From Paracyclopina nana (taxonomy: Eukaryota > Arthropoda > Copepoda > Cyclopoida > Cyclopettidae): DNA of 64,000 bases. The notes under the pieces were generated by a model. It was not told the DNA's origin and did no database searches. It saw nothing but the letters and a program-made list of their open reading frames with translations. Each line of letters begins with the position of its first letter. Position 1 is the stretch's first letter. The stretch lies in assembly GCA_019096065.1 (NCBI GenBank), contig JAGUCH010000001.1, forward strand, positions 12,710,001 through 12,774,000. Reading direction: 5' to 3'. Below are positions 1 through 12,730 of the stretch, piece by piece. The translations under genes and the position numbers were made by a program.

Positions 1-1475
1 TTCTACTACATCAAGGCCAGCTTTATTTTTTTGGCACAAATTGCAGATTGCTTGCGGAAAATCACCTTTGTTTTTATTGCGATGGTTGAGGAAGCCTCAA
101 TCAAGCGAGAGCGTTATTTTTTTAGGCTACGTAATTGAAAAGCAGTTTACAGCCTCGATCCCCACAGACTAATTTGATTTCCGTGTGCAAGAATTGGGTT
201 GCATAAGCGAGCAATCCACCGTTAATGGTTATATTCTCGATAAAGCGTTGAGTGATTGATGGAGTGATCGTCAATGATCCGAAAATGTCAATTAGATCAA
301 AAAACACCTGAAAGGAGGTGTGCTCAACATATTGTATGAAAAATCTGCATCACTTTGCTGCTGCGGCTGCTTCTGCTGCTGATCCGACCGATAAGAGTGT
401 TTCCTCTGCATCCAACTCTGATTCTGCCCAGTTGCCCTGAATACAGCTAAAATAAATGCCTCCATCGAACATTCTTGTATTTATGGTTCGAGATTATAGC
501 CTTTTATCGCAGCTTATCACCCTTCAAGCGAACTTTGGCCCAGTTCATAAATAACGGCAGACGTCATACACTTTTACAGCATTATCATCATTAGCTTTAA
601 GATTAGCCTAAAATGAGGAACAATTCACCTAAGTACAATGCGAGGTTGAGGTTGTTATGAAAGCAACTGGTTTTTTTCGCTCTGCTTGAAAACACGTTTA
701 GTTTGGCGTCCTGCTCAGGAGGATTGATCAGGAAACCATAGATGTGTCGATTTCATTCTCATCAAATCCAGAGGCTTCTGGTCATTCGTTCTATTTGCCT
801 AAGCTGCTTTTCCTCTGCCGTAGTAGTGGTAAAAGTATAACCCTGGCGTGAGTCACTTGCACATGTGCTTTCACGAGTATATTCGTCACCAACTGCAAAG
901 CAAAGTGCGATAGGAATGCGTCATTTTGTATCAGTATTGCTAGGTGAACAAGTGTGTGCGGACACGGAACTTTTATAGAAGTAGATTGAAAAAATGCTCA
1001 AGTGGACAGTGACAGATAAGCCCAAGGAGTTTCGAAGGAGATTTGTGGTAAGACTGCCTAACTCATCATTGGTTTACGCGGAAGTGACGAGGCTACTTTT
1101 TTGGATTATAAGGATTCAATCTGAGATCTCATCCGGAATCAATCAGAGCTTGCGCGGGAGAAATTGTCGTACTGCCACACTAATTGTAGCAGATATCATC
1201 TTTGTTGGGTCTTACGTGTCCTCTCAAAAAAAACTTGTTCTCCAAATCGTGTCTTCCATCAAAACTATCCGAATTCAACTAGTTTTAAGAGTCGGTGCAG
1301 TTTAGCCTAGAATTCAATTTAGTTCATTGCGAACTGCCGCAAGAGAGGGAGGGAGAGAGAGCCGCGCGCAACTGCAAAGCGGAGCAAAAGGGAGGAGAAA
1401 GCTCTGATATATCAACAGTTGGTCGCGCGATATCGTCACAGTCTCTCGGCTGACACAGAATCATACACACGCATC
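1..1475. other. Intergenic stretch and 5' region of the globin gene
   Basis: No gene could be supported here. The last ~150 bases before the globin start contain a purine-rich GA tract (about 1340-1365, GAGGGAGGGAGAGAGAG-like) followed by a GC-rich CGCGCG patch, which is typical of an arthropod promoter or 5' UTR with GAGA-type elements. That reading is inference. A reading frame at 994-1305 (+) has no recognisable domain and low-complexity composition, so it is not called. Confidence 0.4.
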
Positions 1476-2288
1476 ATGGGCAACTCAAAGTCTCAACTGA
1501 GAAGGTTCCAGAGGAAGAGCAGTTTTGAGAACAACCGATCATTGGCCTCGCTGCCTCCGATGGCCTTTGAAACCAGATCAATCAAGTCGGGCACTATGGG
1601 CGGCGGTGACAATTCGAGGTCGCATTCCCTGACGTCGTACACGGGAAGCTCCGAAGCCTCCTCAAGATTGAGCGTTCCGGACGTGGATGTCCTGATGGAG
1701 CTGGATGTGCCACCGACCATGCTAACGCCCCAGCAGCTCGAAATCGTGAAAATAACTTGGCATCTCGTACTCCACGACTCTTCCAACATTTGCCTCAACT
1801 TCTTCCACCAGCTTCAGAGAAGGTTCCCGCACATCAAGCGGCTGCAGAAGAACCAAGTTCTCACCAACTCGATGCCATCCTTGCCATCTTCAGTGCAGCT
1901 GATGACAAGGAATCGGAGCTGCAGCTCGGAGCACAAGAAGCAGAGCCAGTTACCCCAGCAAGCTCTCAAATTGGCCTGCTGCATTGACAACCTGATAGGA
2001 TCATTGCTGAGAAGAAACGCTCTGGTGGAGGAGAAAGTCATCTGCATGCTGGAAGAGGCCGGAAACACGTTCAAGACGTTCTTGGGATTGAGCTCGTTGT
2101 ACAGTGATAGCATGACGGTCCGCGAGATGAGCAACGCGTTTTCCGAATCCTTGCGGTTGATTCTGGTTCACAATCGCGTTGAGGGTCTCGAGTGGAACGA
2201 CGAGGTCTCCAGAGCTTGGGCAGCCTTGTTCCACACGCTTCTCTTCTATATGGACGGGCTCGATGACGGATCCACGTGGGACGCGTAA
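1476..2288 (+). CDS. Globin-family protein with N-myristoylation motif, heme ligands apparently lost
   Basis: Single-exon frame of about 270 residues if started at 1476. That ATG gives MGNSKSQ, a classic N-myristoylation signal (Gly2, Ser6), and is preferred over an in-frame upstream start at 1419. After a Ser-rich N-terminal region of ~95 residues comes a globin fold: helix A/B (LTPQQLEIVKITW), helix C (FPHIKRL), a long Ser/Gln-rich CD-D insert, helix E (QALKLACCIDNLIGSL), then helices F to H ending FHTLLFYMDGLDD. Against neuroglobin/globin-X, CD1 Phe aligns with Gln, distal E7 His with Gln, and proximal F8 His with Ser or Tyr, so no usual heme ligand is visible. Myristoylated membrane-anchored globins are known in animals; heme loss here is inference from hand alignment. 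Likely role: membrane-associated scaffold or signalling protein rather than oxygen carrier. Globin family assignment is fairly secure, function is not. Confidence 0.75.
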   Translation: MGNSKSQLRRFQRKSSFENNRSLASLPPMAFETRSIKSGTMGGGDNSRSHSLTSYTGSSEASSRLSVPDVDVLMELDVPPTMLTPQQLEIVKITWHLVLHDSSNICLNFFHQLQRRFPHIKRLQKNQVLTNSMPSLPSSVQLMTRNRSCSSEHKKQSQLPQQALKLACCIDNLIGSLLRRNALVEEKVICMLEEAGNTFKTFLGLSSLYSDSMTVREMSNAFSESLRLILVHNRVEGLEWNDEVSRAWAALFHTLLFYMDGLDDGSTWDA

Positions 2289-4410
2289 CACAACCCCATT
2301 TTCATTTCACAATCATCATTATTACTATCATCTATCAAAATCACGTTATTCAATTTGTATTACAATTCTCATGGCTGTTGACCACAACTTCTACTACTAC
2401 ATGACATAAATCTATTCTTTCATTGCAACTTGTTCGTGTTCTTTTTCATCATCCTCGTCGGCCTCAAGCTGGTCGACCTTTGAGCAATTCGAGCGTTGTT
2501 TTCGGGCTCGTTGACAGGCTACTACATAATAACAATGCAGATCACGTGCTTGCTCATTGGCTTTACTGGTAAAACAGCTTGATACTGGGACATTTGCAAC
2601 TTGTTTGCGACGTCACAATTGATCGTACCAGATCGCGTTACTCAATAATTAACTTCAGCCTCGGCTCAAGCTTGTATACGTCGATCTGCTTTTCTCCAGT
2701 TTTACGACTAATCCCTTTCTCGAAATCCAGTTTCTTCCTTTTTTCATTAGTCTAAGCCGCCGTAGCAGTTCGAGTTAGGTGGCGATTCTTGCAGCATTCA
2801 TGACCGAGGCAGAACAGCTCTACAATCAACATCATGATCGCATGTGATGTGGTTGGCTCTATACATAAGTAGCGCATTCATGATGCGGCTAAATTGCACG
2901 GGTCTTCCGCTAGGTGGCGCTTGCGAGCAGAACTGTTCATTCGTGATCGCCATCTGCAGGTGGAATGGCGAACTACTACCTATTTATGAGCCTGCGCTAA
3001 GTCGTGGGATTAGTCCGAGATAAAGGAGCTTTTTTAATAGATTCACCTTGAGATTGAATAAGCAGCCTTTACGAAAGCTCCTTCTGTTCGGAACAATTCA
3101 CTAGAAGAGTACATGCACCGGATGTTAGTTAGCGCAAAAAGCGATCGGCACGCGATTTAAGCCCCATTGTTCATCATCTTCTGGCACCTTCTCAGGAGCA
3201 ATCGCAGCTACTGATGGTGTGGGATTTGAATGATTGATATAGCTCCAGTCAAAAAAGATCATTCGCAATCCGTGCTCTAGCGGAGTGGGTTAGGCGGTCC
3301 GATGATTTTCCAGCGTGCAGTGGCGAAGGAGAAATTTCTTGCGTGGTACGTGCGTGCAGTGCCCAAAACCTTCATGAAGGTGCAGCTTAGCTAGCTGTCC
3401 AGCGAAAGTGTCCTTTCTGGCGGAGTTTACAACTACTACCGCACTTGGCCCGGGGTAACGACACAAAAACGGAAATGGCCAAGATCAAATTGTTACAAAG
3501 CAAAGGCAGCGTATACCGATAACAATCGAGCTGAGCGTGAAAAAGCGAACGACATCGGACGTGGGAAAAACCGAGACCAGAGCAATTTTGTTCAGTTTCA
3601 CTGCTTCTCACAGATATAGATTGATTTTTCGCACACTCTTTTCCATCAATTGGAAGCTGCTGTCGTCGTCGTCGCCGATCAGCTAGGCTATTTCGGGAAT
3701 GTTTTTTATCGGTGAAGCTAATAAAATTTCCTTCAAGCTAATACCTTCGAGCAGGTTGAAAATGGTGTAGAAAGGTGAATTTGGAAGCTACAATTTCGGG
3801 CCTTGATATTTTAAAGTCTTCCTTAAAAGCGCGCCTGGAGAGAACTGCTTACCATTTATCCAAAAAGTCTTTGTGGCGTCTTACAAAAATGGAATTATCG
3901 GAATTCAGGTTTATAAATATGCACCGATTTTTAAACCAATTATTTGCCCTTACCTTTAACCAGAACTATGTTTGAAATCCTCTAATCCATGCACAGCAGT
4001 AATTGGCTTTTACGAGCAAAGAGGCTACAAGAGCGCGGGCATTTTCTATTCTAATTTGAAATTCCGAGATCATGTCAATCTGGGATCGATGCAGTTGGCA
4101 TCTCTCATGGAGATGGATGAAATTAATTTTCTCACTTTTTGAGTGGTGCCAAGCATAGGCGGTGGTGCCTTAAGCACTCCGCGTAGTCGAGAACCATCCT
4201 GAGCAGCGCGCTGGTGCGTGCAGCAGCGCGATATAGGCGTCAGTTTACATTGTAAGTTCTCAGGTGTGGGGGGCACCAATGTGCCTATTCAGTGAGATCG
4301 TTTTGTTAATAGCAACCAATCGTTGGTTAGTGAGTGTTGGTTATTGTTGATGGTCTATAATTGCGAGCTTCCCGTGAAGTGGTCCAATTAAAGCGGCAGC
4401 CAATAACAAG
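2289..4410. other. Intergenic region between globin and rhophilin
   Basis: About 2.1 kb holding the globin 3' UTR and the rhophilin upstream region. It is AT-moderate, with two loosely similar stretches near 2777 and 2910 that share a TAGGTGGCG core. No reading frame with a recognisable domain and no tRNA-like fold was seen on either strand. Confidence 0.4.
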
Positions 4411-7400
4411 ATGCCTATCGACGAAAATCGGGATCACCTACTGAGGGCCCTTCGGAAAGTAAGTCGCAAATGGCAATAAGTGAAATTCAAAGAATTGCCG
4501 TAGATAGACGCCAACAATTTGGCGAGTTGATGGACTAGAGCCGCAACGGAAATCCGGAGTAACAAAATTGTGCTATATGCATTGTAAAACAGAGGTGCTT
4601 TTCGAGCTCTCACTCTGCAAAAGGGAAAAAGAAAAAACTGACTTATTCTAAGCTGCTTCCCAGCGTCATATGCTGATATGCATTTTACTAAATGGAGGAA
4701 AATTGAGCCTAATCGTGCAACAAGTACGGGTATACTTTGTTATAGCTCACGGTTATCCTTCTTATGGCTATTGTTTTTTGGCTCATGACAAATTATCTAA
4801 AGTTAGCCATTTATCACGCTATTATGACGAGTTCCCATGGCTGAGGAGAAGGGGTCTTAACGGATTGTTTAACGAGATGGCTTCCTTGATTGATGCAATG
4901 CCTGCAAGATGCCAAGTTTTTTAAGCAATTAAGATATGACAGAGCATAAATTAAAGGCTCATTTGCAAAAGAGCTTCCTGACGATGTCGTCGTCAAGGTA
5001 GTTACAGTATCATCTAGTCATGTCGCTAATGGCTTGGATTTCATATTTTCTAGGCCAAAAAAGCATTAGTAGGTAGAACGTGTGACACCAGACTCCCACA
5101 AAGATGCAGCCTCCCGCAGCGCTACAGCGCGCTGCTTAGAACTTGAAGTCTTCTTCTTGCACTTTTTTGAGCTGACAAAAAACGCATCCTGAAAAAAAGT
5201 GGATGTCAAGAGATGTCATCCCTGTATTTTGTAAAACTTATGCGCCATGTGTGAGTTCAGGTGGAGGAGGTAACACAAATGCGCTAACAATGGTCGTCCT
5301 GATGATCGTGACCGTGGTGAATACCAAGTCAGGGGCCGATATTGCAGCAGAATGGTAGTAGCTCAAGGGCCCTAATTCATCACAAAGCTTGCGATAATCC
5401 GCTAAACATGACACCTTGAGTCCCTGCTACATGGCAAGGCCGCTAAAAAGGAGATTGCAACTGCAACAGATGGCGCGAGATCGTCGGAATGGGGCCGCGA
5501 TGACTTTTGAAGCAACGCCATATTGGGAGATAGAACTTCGGTTATAATAATTGCTGTTATCATTTTATTTTTCAGGGCTCGGATCCGAGGGCAGCAACAT
5601 GTCGTGGAAAGCTTCAGTCCAAACGGTCCAAACTCAACATGGAAATCAACAAGGAGCTCATGTTGCGAGCGGGGGCGGAGAACCTGTTCAAGTGAGTAGT
5701 GCGTTTTCTTTTTGGCAAGGCAACCCTCGCAATTTAGCAGCCATGCAGATGATTTATTGACTTGGTAAGACGCGTGATAGATAGCCTTTGTCCAGTGCGA
5801 GTGTGTCAAGGACAAGATTTCACCTGATCCTCCAGCGATCTAGAGAATGGCAAATTGTATCGAGCGGCACTTTAAGATGAGCCCACTTTCGTGCGGCTGA
5901 CTTGAAGTAATGACCTTTCTTGAACTCAATTTTAGCACCATGCAGTCGTCTAGAACCTAATTCAATATTAAGCTAGATGAAAAGTCAACGCGAGGGTATT
6001 TTGAAGAGTCGTGTTGGAATTGGGTTGCTTCGCCGCGCGTCCGCCAAAATGGATGCCCAGGCGGAAATGTGAAAGTGGGCAAGCTGATCGCACTCTAGTA
6101 CACAACTACTATCTTCTTATCGCATGTTTGAAGTGCAGTGTGAAAAAAGAACCGATAAATGAATGGTTTTCTTATCGGATGCTGCCTCGTTCGAGGAAAA
6201 GAGGGCCCCCACTTACGTGAAATCGGCTCTTTTGGTCATTCTGAGTTTCCATCGTTGGCCTTGATCAGTTGGGGAGGATATAAGCATTGACTTAATGGCC
6301 CGTTATTATGAGGATCCTGCGGTAAAGACGATCTTGGCCCAATTTGTGAGCCATGCACCTATTGCACAAGCGTGTCAAGCCATACACAAAGGATGCTCGC
6401 AGTGCGTTCTTCTATATCGCACTCCACGTACGAACTCTGTATGTGCCATACGCGCAGAAGCAGCAAAAACCCAACCTCACGAGGCACGAGGAGTGAGCAG
6501 ATCTCTCTCGATTTCATTTGTAAAAGGCATGAGGCAATTCACGTGCACTCTTAAAAAGAACATGGGTTTTCGCACCTTTTATTGAAACTTGCCATTTGTT
6601 CCCCTCTATTCTTTTAAGATTGTTTGCACTGCACCCTTATGCTACGTAGTAGAATGAGGCGTCACGATCTTGCGCAATTTTCTCACAGGCCAGAGCTACT
6701 TCGTGAGCAAAAAAGAGATCCCTTTGCAACTTTCAGCTTGCCATTGTTATACAGGAGCAATCATTTTTTAGGGCCATCATCATAACCGCGAAATCTTGAG
6801 GCAGAAAACAAATATATCACTTTACTGCTTGTTGCCTTGCTGCCAAAGTCACGTGCACAATCCATCAATTCGCGTAAAAAATACGGAACTCGACTTTATT
6901 TTCCGCATATGCAATCTTTTTTTAGAGGTTGATAACTTGAAAAAAAAATAGTTGATTATTACGCAGTCATTCTTCCAAGCCGCAAATGCTTCCAGTTCTT
7001 ATTTTTGGTGTAGGTAGGGAGCTACTTAGGAATGTGCCAACTCCTATTTTCCCACGGATGAGTGGTCAAGCTTGAATGAAGCACCCAGGCAACAAAACTA
7101 TAATTTACCTTGATCATCTTACTTTTTCAGGGCGACTACAAACAAAAAAATGCGTGAGACAGTCGCACTTGAGCTAAGCTTTGTCAATTCCAACTTGCAA
7201 CTTCTGAAGGAGCAGCTAGCCGAGCTCAATAGTTCGGTGGAAGTCTACCAAAACGGCAAAGGGTAAGGATTTTCCGTTTTTCCTGGAGAAAAAAAGGTCA
7301 GACTTTTCTGTCATGACCTCTTCATATGCGAGAGTGATGTGCATGACTTCCGCTGCTGCCTCAAGGCTACAAAATGAAATTATTTGAGCTCCTCACGTGG

Positions 7401-9914
7401 CTCTTCCAGTGCTGGATTAGCCTACCATTTTTTAATGGTTGTAGTCTCATGCAGCAGCAGCAGCAGCGCATTTCTTAAATTCTCATCAATTAGAAAAACC
7501 AAAAATTACCCAAATTATAGAGTGCTATTCAGCCCACACTCACACACGCTTCTTCTGACCTTGCAGGGATCCCGAAATTCCAATGATACCCCTGGGCCTG
7601 AAGGAAACCAAGGAAATTGATTTCAGGGAACAGTTTAAGGATTTCATTCTTGAACACTACTCAGAAGATGGTGCTGAGTACGAGAACGCAATCGCGGAGT
7701 TTATGGACATCCGCCAAGCCATGCGTACACCGACTCGAGATGCCAATGGCATAGCTCTGCTATTCGAGCATTTTAACCAACTCTACTTCGTGGAGAGACG
7801 CTTTTTTCCACCAGACAGAAGCCTCGGCATCTACTTTGAGTGGTATGCGTTTTTCTCGGAAGTTTGCTCACATGCGCCATCAATCTCCCGATTCTAGGTA
7901 CGATAGTTTGACTGGTGTCCCCAGCTCCCAAAGGACGGTGGCCTTTGAAAAGGCATCAGTACTGTTCAACGTGGGTGCGCTTTATACGCAAATTGGCACG
8001 AAGCAAGACCGAAGCACGGCTAAGGGCCTCGACACTGCGGTGGATAACTTTTTGCGTGCTGCGGGAACGTTCCAGTACATCTTGGAGAATTTCACCAATG
8101 CTCCCAGCATGGACTTGAGTCCAAGCACTCTTGAATTTTTGGTGCATTTGATGTGTGCACAGGCTCGCGAGTGTTTGTTCGAGAAGGGTGAACTTGCATT
8201 GTTTGACAGCTTCGACGAGAATGCAGAGAAGAAGGATCTGCTGCAAAAAGTAGACATTGATGCCTGCCTGGTGATTGGTCAGGAAGCCGCTCATGTGAGT
8301 AATTTCGAAAGTGCAACAGCTTCTCAATTTTCCTCATTGCTGCAAAAAGCTGTTAAAAATAGCACCTTCCTGTTTTTCCTATTTTTGAGACGAGCTCTTT
8401 CCTTGCTACAGGTGTCAGATGTCTACGGTGAAGTGTTGAACGTGATTTCTCAGCCCCCAGTTAAGGACTACGTGCCGATGTCTTGGGGCTCGTTGGTGAG
8501 CGTGAAGAAGGAGCACTACAAGGCTCTGGCTCACTACTACGTGGCCTTAGGTGTCCTCGACCACAAGGGCGAGTTCTCGAACAAAACGAGGGAAACGCTC
8601 CAGTTCCTGCACGAAGAAGACGAAGACGACAAGGGAGCCACTTTGATTGACATACGGGTGCCGAAGAACCAAAACGAAAGCCGATATTTGGGTAAAGTTG
8701 CTTTGCATCATTCCCTGAAAGGTCGCAAGGCTTGTACTTATTTGACATTTTCCCCTCTGCCAGGCAAAGCCCACCTGCGTGAGGCTCTTCTCCTTCACGA
8801 AGAGGCCATGCGAGTCAATCGAATGTGTAGAGAGCTTCGCAAGAAAGATGTCTTGCAAGAAGTTCTTCGGTTGAGCCATGACCGTTCCCTCAACAAATAC
8901 GCCTCCATAGATGAGGAGGATGACTTTCAGGCAAGTACTTTATTCTGGAGGGAAGAAGAAAAAATGCAAGAAAGGCTTCCTATTCTCATCTGAGCCTCTT
9001 TTTCGCCAGTTTTCCTGCAAGTCATCATATCTTTATTACTTTCACTGCAGGAAGTCCTGGATCCACCGCCTATAGTACCGTCATCGCAATATCAATTATC
9101 TCTGGCCTTTCCCGACCTTGGACAGCACAAAGTGCAAGATTTGTTTTCTGGCCTTGGACCTGTGGCTATTTTTTCTGCCAAACATCACTGGACAGCTCCC
9201 AGAACTGCGCGGCTGAAAAAACGTGATCATGAAGGCTACGGCTTCAGTGTGCGAGGCGATGCACCCGTTATTATAGCAGGAGTCGATGTGGGATCAATTG
9301 CAGAGGTGACAAAAAAATATGAGTGAAAAATTGCATGACTCGAGGGATTCTTCTTGTATTGTAGATTGCAGGCATGAAGGATGGCGATTACATAGTTGCC
9401 ATCAACGAGCAGGATGTCAAGTGGGCTCCGCACGACCAGGTGGTCAATTTGATTAAGAAATCAGGCAACAGCCTCAAAATGAAGCTGGTGACCCCGATGG
9501 ACAAGATCAGTTCCAAAGAAAAAGTAAGGCACCTTGTCTATTTTTAAATAGCTTTTGTTCACCGTTACTTTTTAGGTCGTTAATGGAATACAGAGTCAGG
9601 TGAGAGGCTCAGCCTCGCCAACCTCAACGACAAGCAGCACAAGTGGACACTCTTCAGGAGGTGCCATGCCCTCGTTTTCGTCGTCACACCAAAGCGCTGG
9701 AGATTTGAGCAGCTCGCCAGCGAGTAGCATAACGAGTGGCTCAACGAGGTCTCATAAGATCTCTTTAGCGTCAGATTCTGGAGCCTCAACCGCCAAAAAA
9801 TCGCAGACTAATTTGCATCTAATTGGCAGCAACAACAACAGTGGGTGGAACCCGTTCAAGAAATCGTCTAGCAATCATCACCACCAAAAGAATGACAACA
9901 TCATTTTGCGATGA
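4411..9914 (+). CDS. RHPN: Rhophilin (Rho-GTPase binding, HR1-BRO1-PDZ)
   Basis: Ten coding exons joined in phase: 4411-4458, 5576-5691, 7131-7262, 7567-7842, 7898-8294, 8412-8691, 8764-8930, 9051-9305, 9365-9523, 9576-9914, giving 722 residues (human RHPN2 is 686). Order of domains: HR1 Rho-binding coiled coil (about 20-95, RAGAENLFK), BRO1 domain (about 105-480, [40 protein letters not shown]), PDZ domain (about 500-580, [12 protein letters not shown] carboxylate-binding loop, [16 protein letters not shown]), then a Ser-rich tail ending NIILR. Rhophilins bind GTP-RhoA and act as scaffolds linking Rho to actin and endosomal (ALIX/Bro1-like) functions. The intron after 8930 begins with GC (GCAAGT), a GC-AG intron. 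An AATAAA lies at 10145-10150, about 230 nt past the stop. The first exon encodes only 16 residues; a further 5' exon cannot be excluded. Confidence 0.95.
5692..7130. other. Long intron 2 of rhophilin
   Basis: 1.4 kb intron between the two halves of the HR1-coding region. Donor GTGAGT, acceptor with TTTTTCAG. Nothing else recognisable is seen inside it; short frames at 6011-6220 and 6295-6585 look random. Confidence 0.5.
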
Positions 9915-10144
9915 AAGCTTGCACCCGCCGAAATTCATGCCTGGGAGAAATCTTGATCTAGTCTTGCTTTGATGAAAAGAACTATTCAATGTCTGTGATA
10001 TTTTGCTACTCATTTACGTAACGTGCCACACATCATTACTATATTTCATAATTACCATGTATAACCTTTCCTTCTTGTCATAATTGGAAGACCATTTGAG
10101 TGTACTATCAGCCAGTGTTCCATTTTAGTCTCCGATATCTGATC

Positions 10145-10150
10145 AATAAA
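10145..10150 (+). promoter_or_regulatory. Poly(A) signal AATAAA of rhophilin
   Basis: Canonical AATAAA about 230 nt after the rhophilin stop codon. It lies 160 bp before the Mohawk signal on the opposite strand, so the two convergent transcripts end close together. Confidence 0.6.
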
Positions 10151-10308
10151 GCACTTTCCGATACCTATAAATAGTTCTGGGCATTGTTTGAACTTCGCTT
10201 GTTATTCCAATTTGAATATTCCCGCCTTTCATGTTTCCCTCCCCTTCCGATAGCGACAGCTGAATAAATTCATCAGTTACGTTCCAGCATTCACCTCCAT
10301 CACGTCTA

Positions 10309-10314
10309 TTTATT
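10309..10314 (-). promoter_or_regulatory. Poly(A) signal AATAAA of Mohawk
   Basis: TTTATT on the plus strand reads AATAAA on the minus strand, about 100 nt downstream of the Mohawk stop codon at 10415. Confidence 0.6.
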
Positions 10315-10414
10315 GAAAACTCGTAAGTTTCATTAAAACGTTGAAAACCACTTCGTAGTCATCCGCAATTCTCTCAAAGGCGTAGTACTTTTGCAGCGAT
10401 ATTGCGTACAGGCA

Positions 10415-12730
10415 TCAGCGTTTTTCTCCTGCTCCATTAGGATTCAACGTAAAGCGATTATCACAGAACTTTGCATATTCTGGCAACGAATATTGAAATG
10501 GCAACGGAGGATGAGCCGTTGGGTGTATTTGTAGCATTCCTGGAGGCGGCGGAGGCATCCATTGACTCATGCCTAAAATGATTAATACTGCGTAATGTTC
10601 AACCTCACAAGATACGTTTGGTGAACATTTGACCATGTGACGTTAATATCCCGTTCATGCGCAAATTTGATTTTCGGAAAGTAAAAGTAAAAAATTGTCG
10701 TAAGGCAACGGAGTTTTGTTATTAAAACCACTTAAGAAGGGCTTCTCAACTAGTTCAACCAAGAATTGAGCTAACAAATTTAGGGCAAAATTCCGAAAAA
10801 CATTGATTATTTCAGCTGTATCTTTTATGTAATAACTCTGCAATTTTTGAGTTGGTTCATGTGAATTTGTCTTTTATACATATTGATTCAGAAGTAACCA
10901 GTTTGGCACTGAAATTGTTATAGACTTTGAGTGTTTACTTTTCAATAGTCTTAAAATTGACCCTTTTTTCATAAGTATTAGCATCAGCAGAAGTTTATTT
11001 AAAAGTGTTTGTTGTAAGACAATTTTTCTCCTTTTCGTAAGGCGTTCGACGTGCATTATCGCAAGGAATTTGTGGGCATATGAACGGGATATAAATGTGT
11101 CTGGTTTAAAAGTCCCACTTTACACTACTTTCCGAAGAGTAACTATTTCTACCAAATATGTATTGGGAGCAAATGCCTAGTGGGAAGAATGTACTTTTGC
11201 TATCTAATTATTTTGGTAATCGATATTGTAGTATTCTAAAAACCTCGCGTAAGAAACAAATATTGCTTTCCATCCAGTAAAAGATAACGAGGCATTAACT
11301 CGGTCTTACACAGAAATGCTCATACTGATCTGCTTTAAAAGTACCAAGTTAGAGAGCTTACCACTCAGCTGGAGATAATGCAGAAATGGAGGCACTGGTA
11401 GCCAGGGCAGCATTCCTGGTTGAGGCGGTGGAGGCTGCAAAGGAGGCCAAGAAAATTTTGGAACTGCGGTAGCCAAAGGTAGAATTGAGGAGGGCGTTGA
11501 TAAGCAAATGCTTAATGCCGAGGAGGAAGTTTTAGGCATCTTCAAGGTAGTTGCAGAAGAATATTGTGACGTGGGTTCTGTTGAGCCCAATTCAGAATGC
11601 TTTGTCGATGTGGCTATTTTTGCTGCTGAGGTAGCTGAAGCGGCCTCCACGGAATCGTTCAAATATCTTTGCATCATTGATTTTTTGTATTGAGCAGAAT
11701 CCCGATTTTCATCGGGCTCAGGGGACGTTCTTTCGGCTGACGCCACGGCATCATCTATTCTACTTCCTAGGTTTTTTTGGCTGGTCGCGTTATTGGCATC
11801 TTCTTCATCTGAATTCCAAATTGAATCGCCAGATGAAATCGAAAGCAATTCCGCGTTGCCTTGCACATACTGGTTGTACATTCTCAGCCGCTTCGACCAA
11901 CTGCAATGGTTTTCCTGCACCACATTTTTCAGCCGTCGTCTGGCATTTGCAAACCAGTTAGACACCTGCCGTTTATCAGGGATGCAGATATCGTAAAATT
12001 CAACTAAGCTAAAATAAGTACCTGCACCAAGGTCATATTTGAGCCCAAGGCCAACTGAACTTTTTCAGCCTTGGTTGGATATGGATTGTGCCTATGCCGC
12101 AACAGCCACTTCTTGAGAGGTCGTACCATATCTTGGATCACAGCTCTCTTTTGTCGCGGCTTCTCGGGCAACGGAAATCTTGAGCTAACGATAAATTATT
12201 ACTGGTTTCGATAATTTTCTATAATATATCACAATTGTTTACTTGAACCTGGGCTGCTGTTGCTTTTGTTTCTGCTGTTCGGTGTTAAAAAATAGACTTT
12301 CACGAGCTCGTTGCTGGCATAGTCCAGATTTAGCAGACGGTGGCAGACGCATTACGCAACGGATCTCTTCATTATTGTTGAATATTTCTGATACTTTGGC
12401 CCGTTTAGGAGGAGCGACGGAAACGTCGGAGTTTGCTGTGTTAAAATTGCCCGGCTGCTTTCTCTTCAAATTTGCTTCGGCAGCAAGGCGAACCTCATCC
12501 GCATTTTGCGCTGCTTCTAATTTATCTGCGCTGTTCTCCGATTGCCGTTGAGCTAAAACAGCAGCGAATGCAGAATACCTCGGAAAAGGGCTAAATGTGT
12601 CGAATGACGGGGATTTCAAGGTTGAACTACTGACGCTACCACCACTGCTGGCGATTGCTGATGGATTACAGGAACTGTCAGTGGCTACAACTTGAGCGTC
12701 ACTGCTCTGGCTCACTGCAGAAATGCTCAT
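10415..12730 (-). CDS. Mkx: Mohawk-type TALE homeobox transcription factor
   Basis: Four coding exons on the minus strand: 12243-12730, 12022-12184, 11362-11965, 10415-10572, total 470 residues with consistent phase. The TALE/IRX-type homeodomain (about residues 170-232) is split across exons 2 and 3. It has RPLKKWLLRHRHNPYPTKAEK (the NPYP three-residue loop-extension motif), then LALGSNMTLVQ, then recognition helix VSNWFANARRRLKN. The segment after it, WSKRLRMYNQYVQGNAELLS, is the signature that separates Mohawk from Iroquois. The tail is Ser/Pro-rich (SWPPLQPPPPQP, QWMPPPPPG). Mohawk proteins are nuclear repressors in muscle and tendon-type differentiation in vertebrates; the arthropod role is less clear. 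The start at 12730 follows a good acceptor (TGTTCCAG), so a 5' UTR exon probably lies upstream. Assignment is very secure. Confidence 0.95.

Noticed and set aside
123..311. Minus-strand exon-like frame (61 codons) with a good acceptor (TCCTTTCAG) and a stop
   Set aside because: No domain recognised, and no upstream exon in phase could be found between it and the globin gene on the same strand. Could be a real terminal exon of an unknown gene, but the evidence is one splice site.
994..1305. Open frame of 103 codons (+) before the globin gene
   Set aside because: No family resemblance, atypical composition, and it overlaps the presumed promoter/5' UTR.
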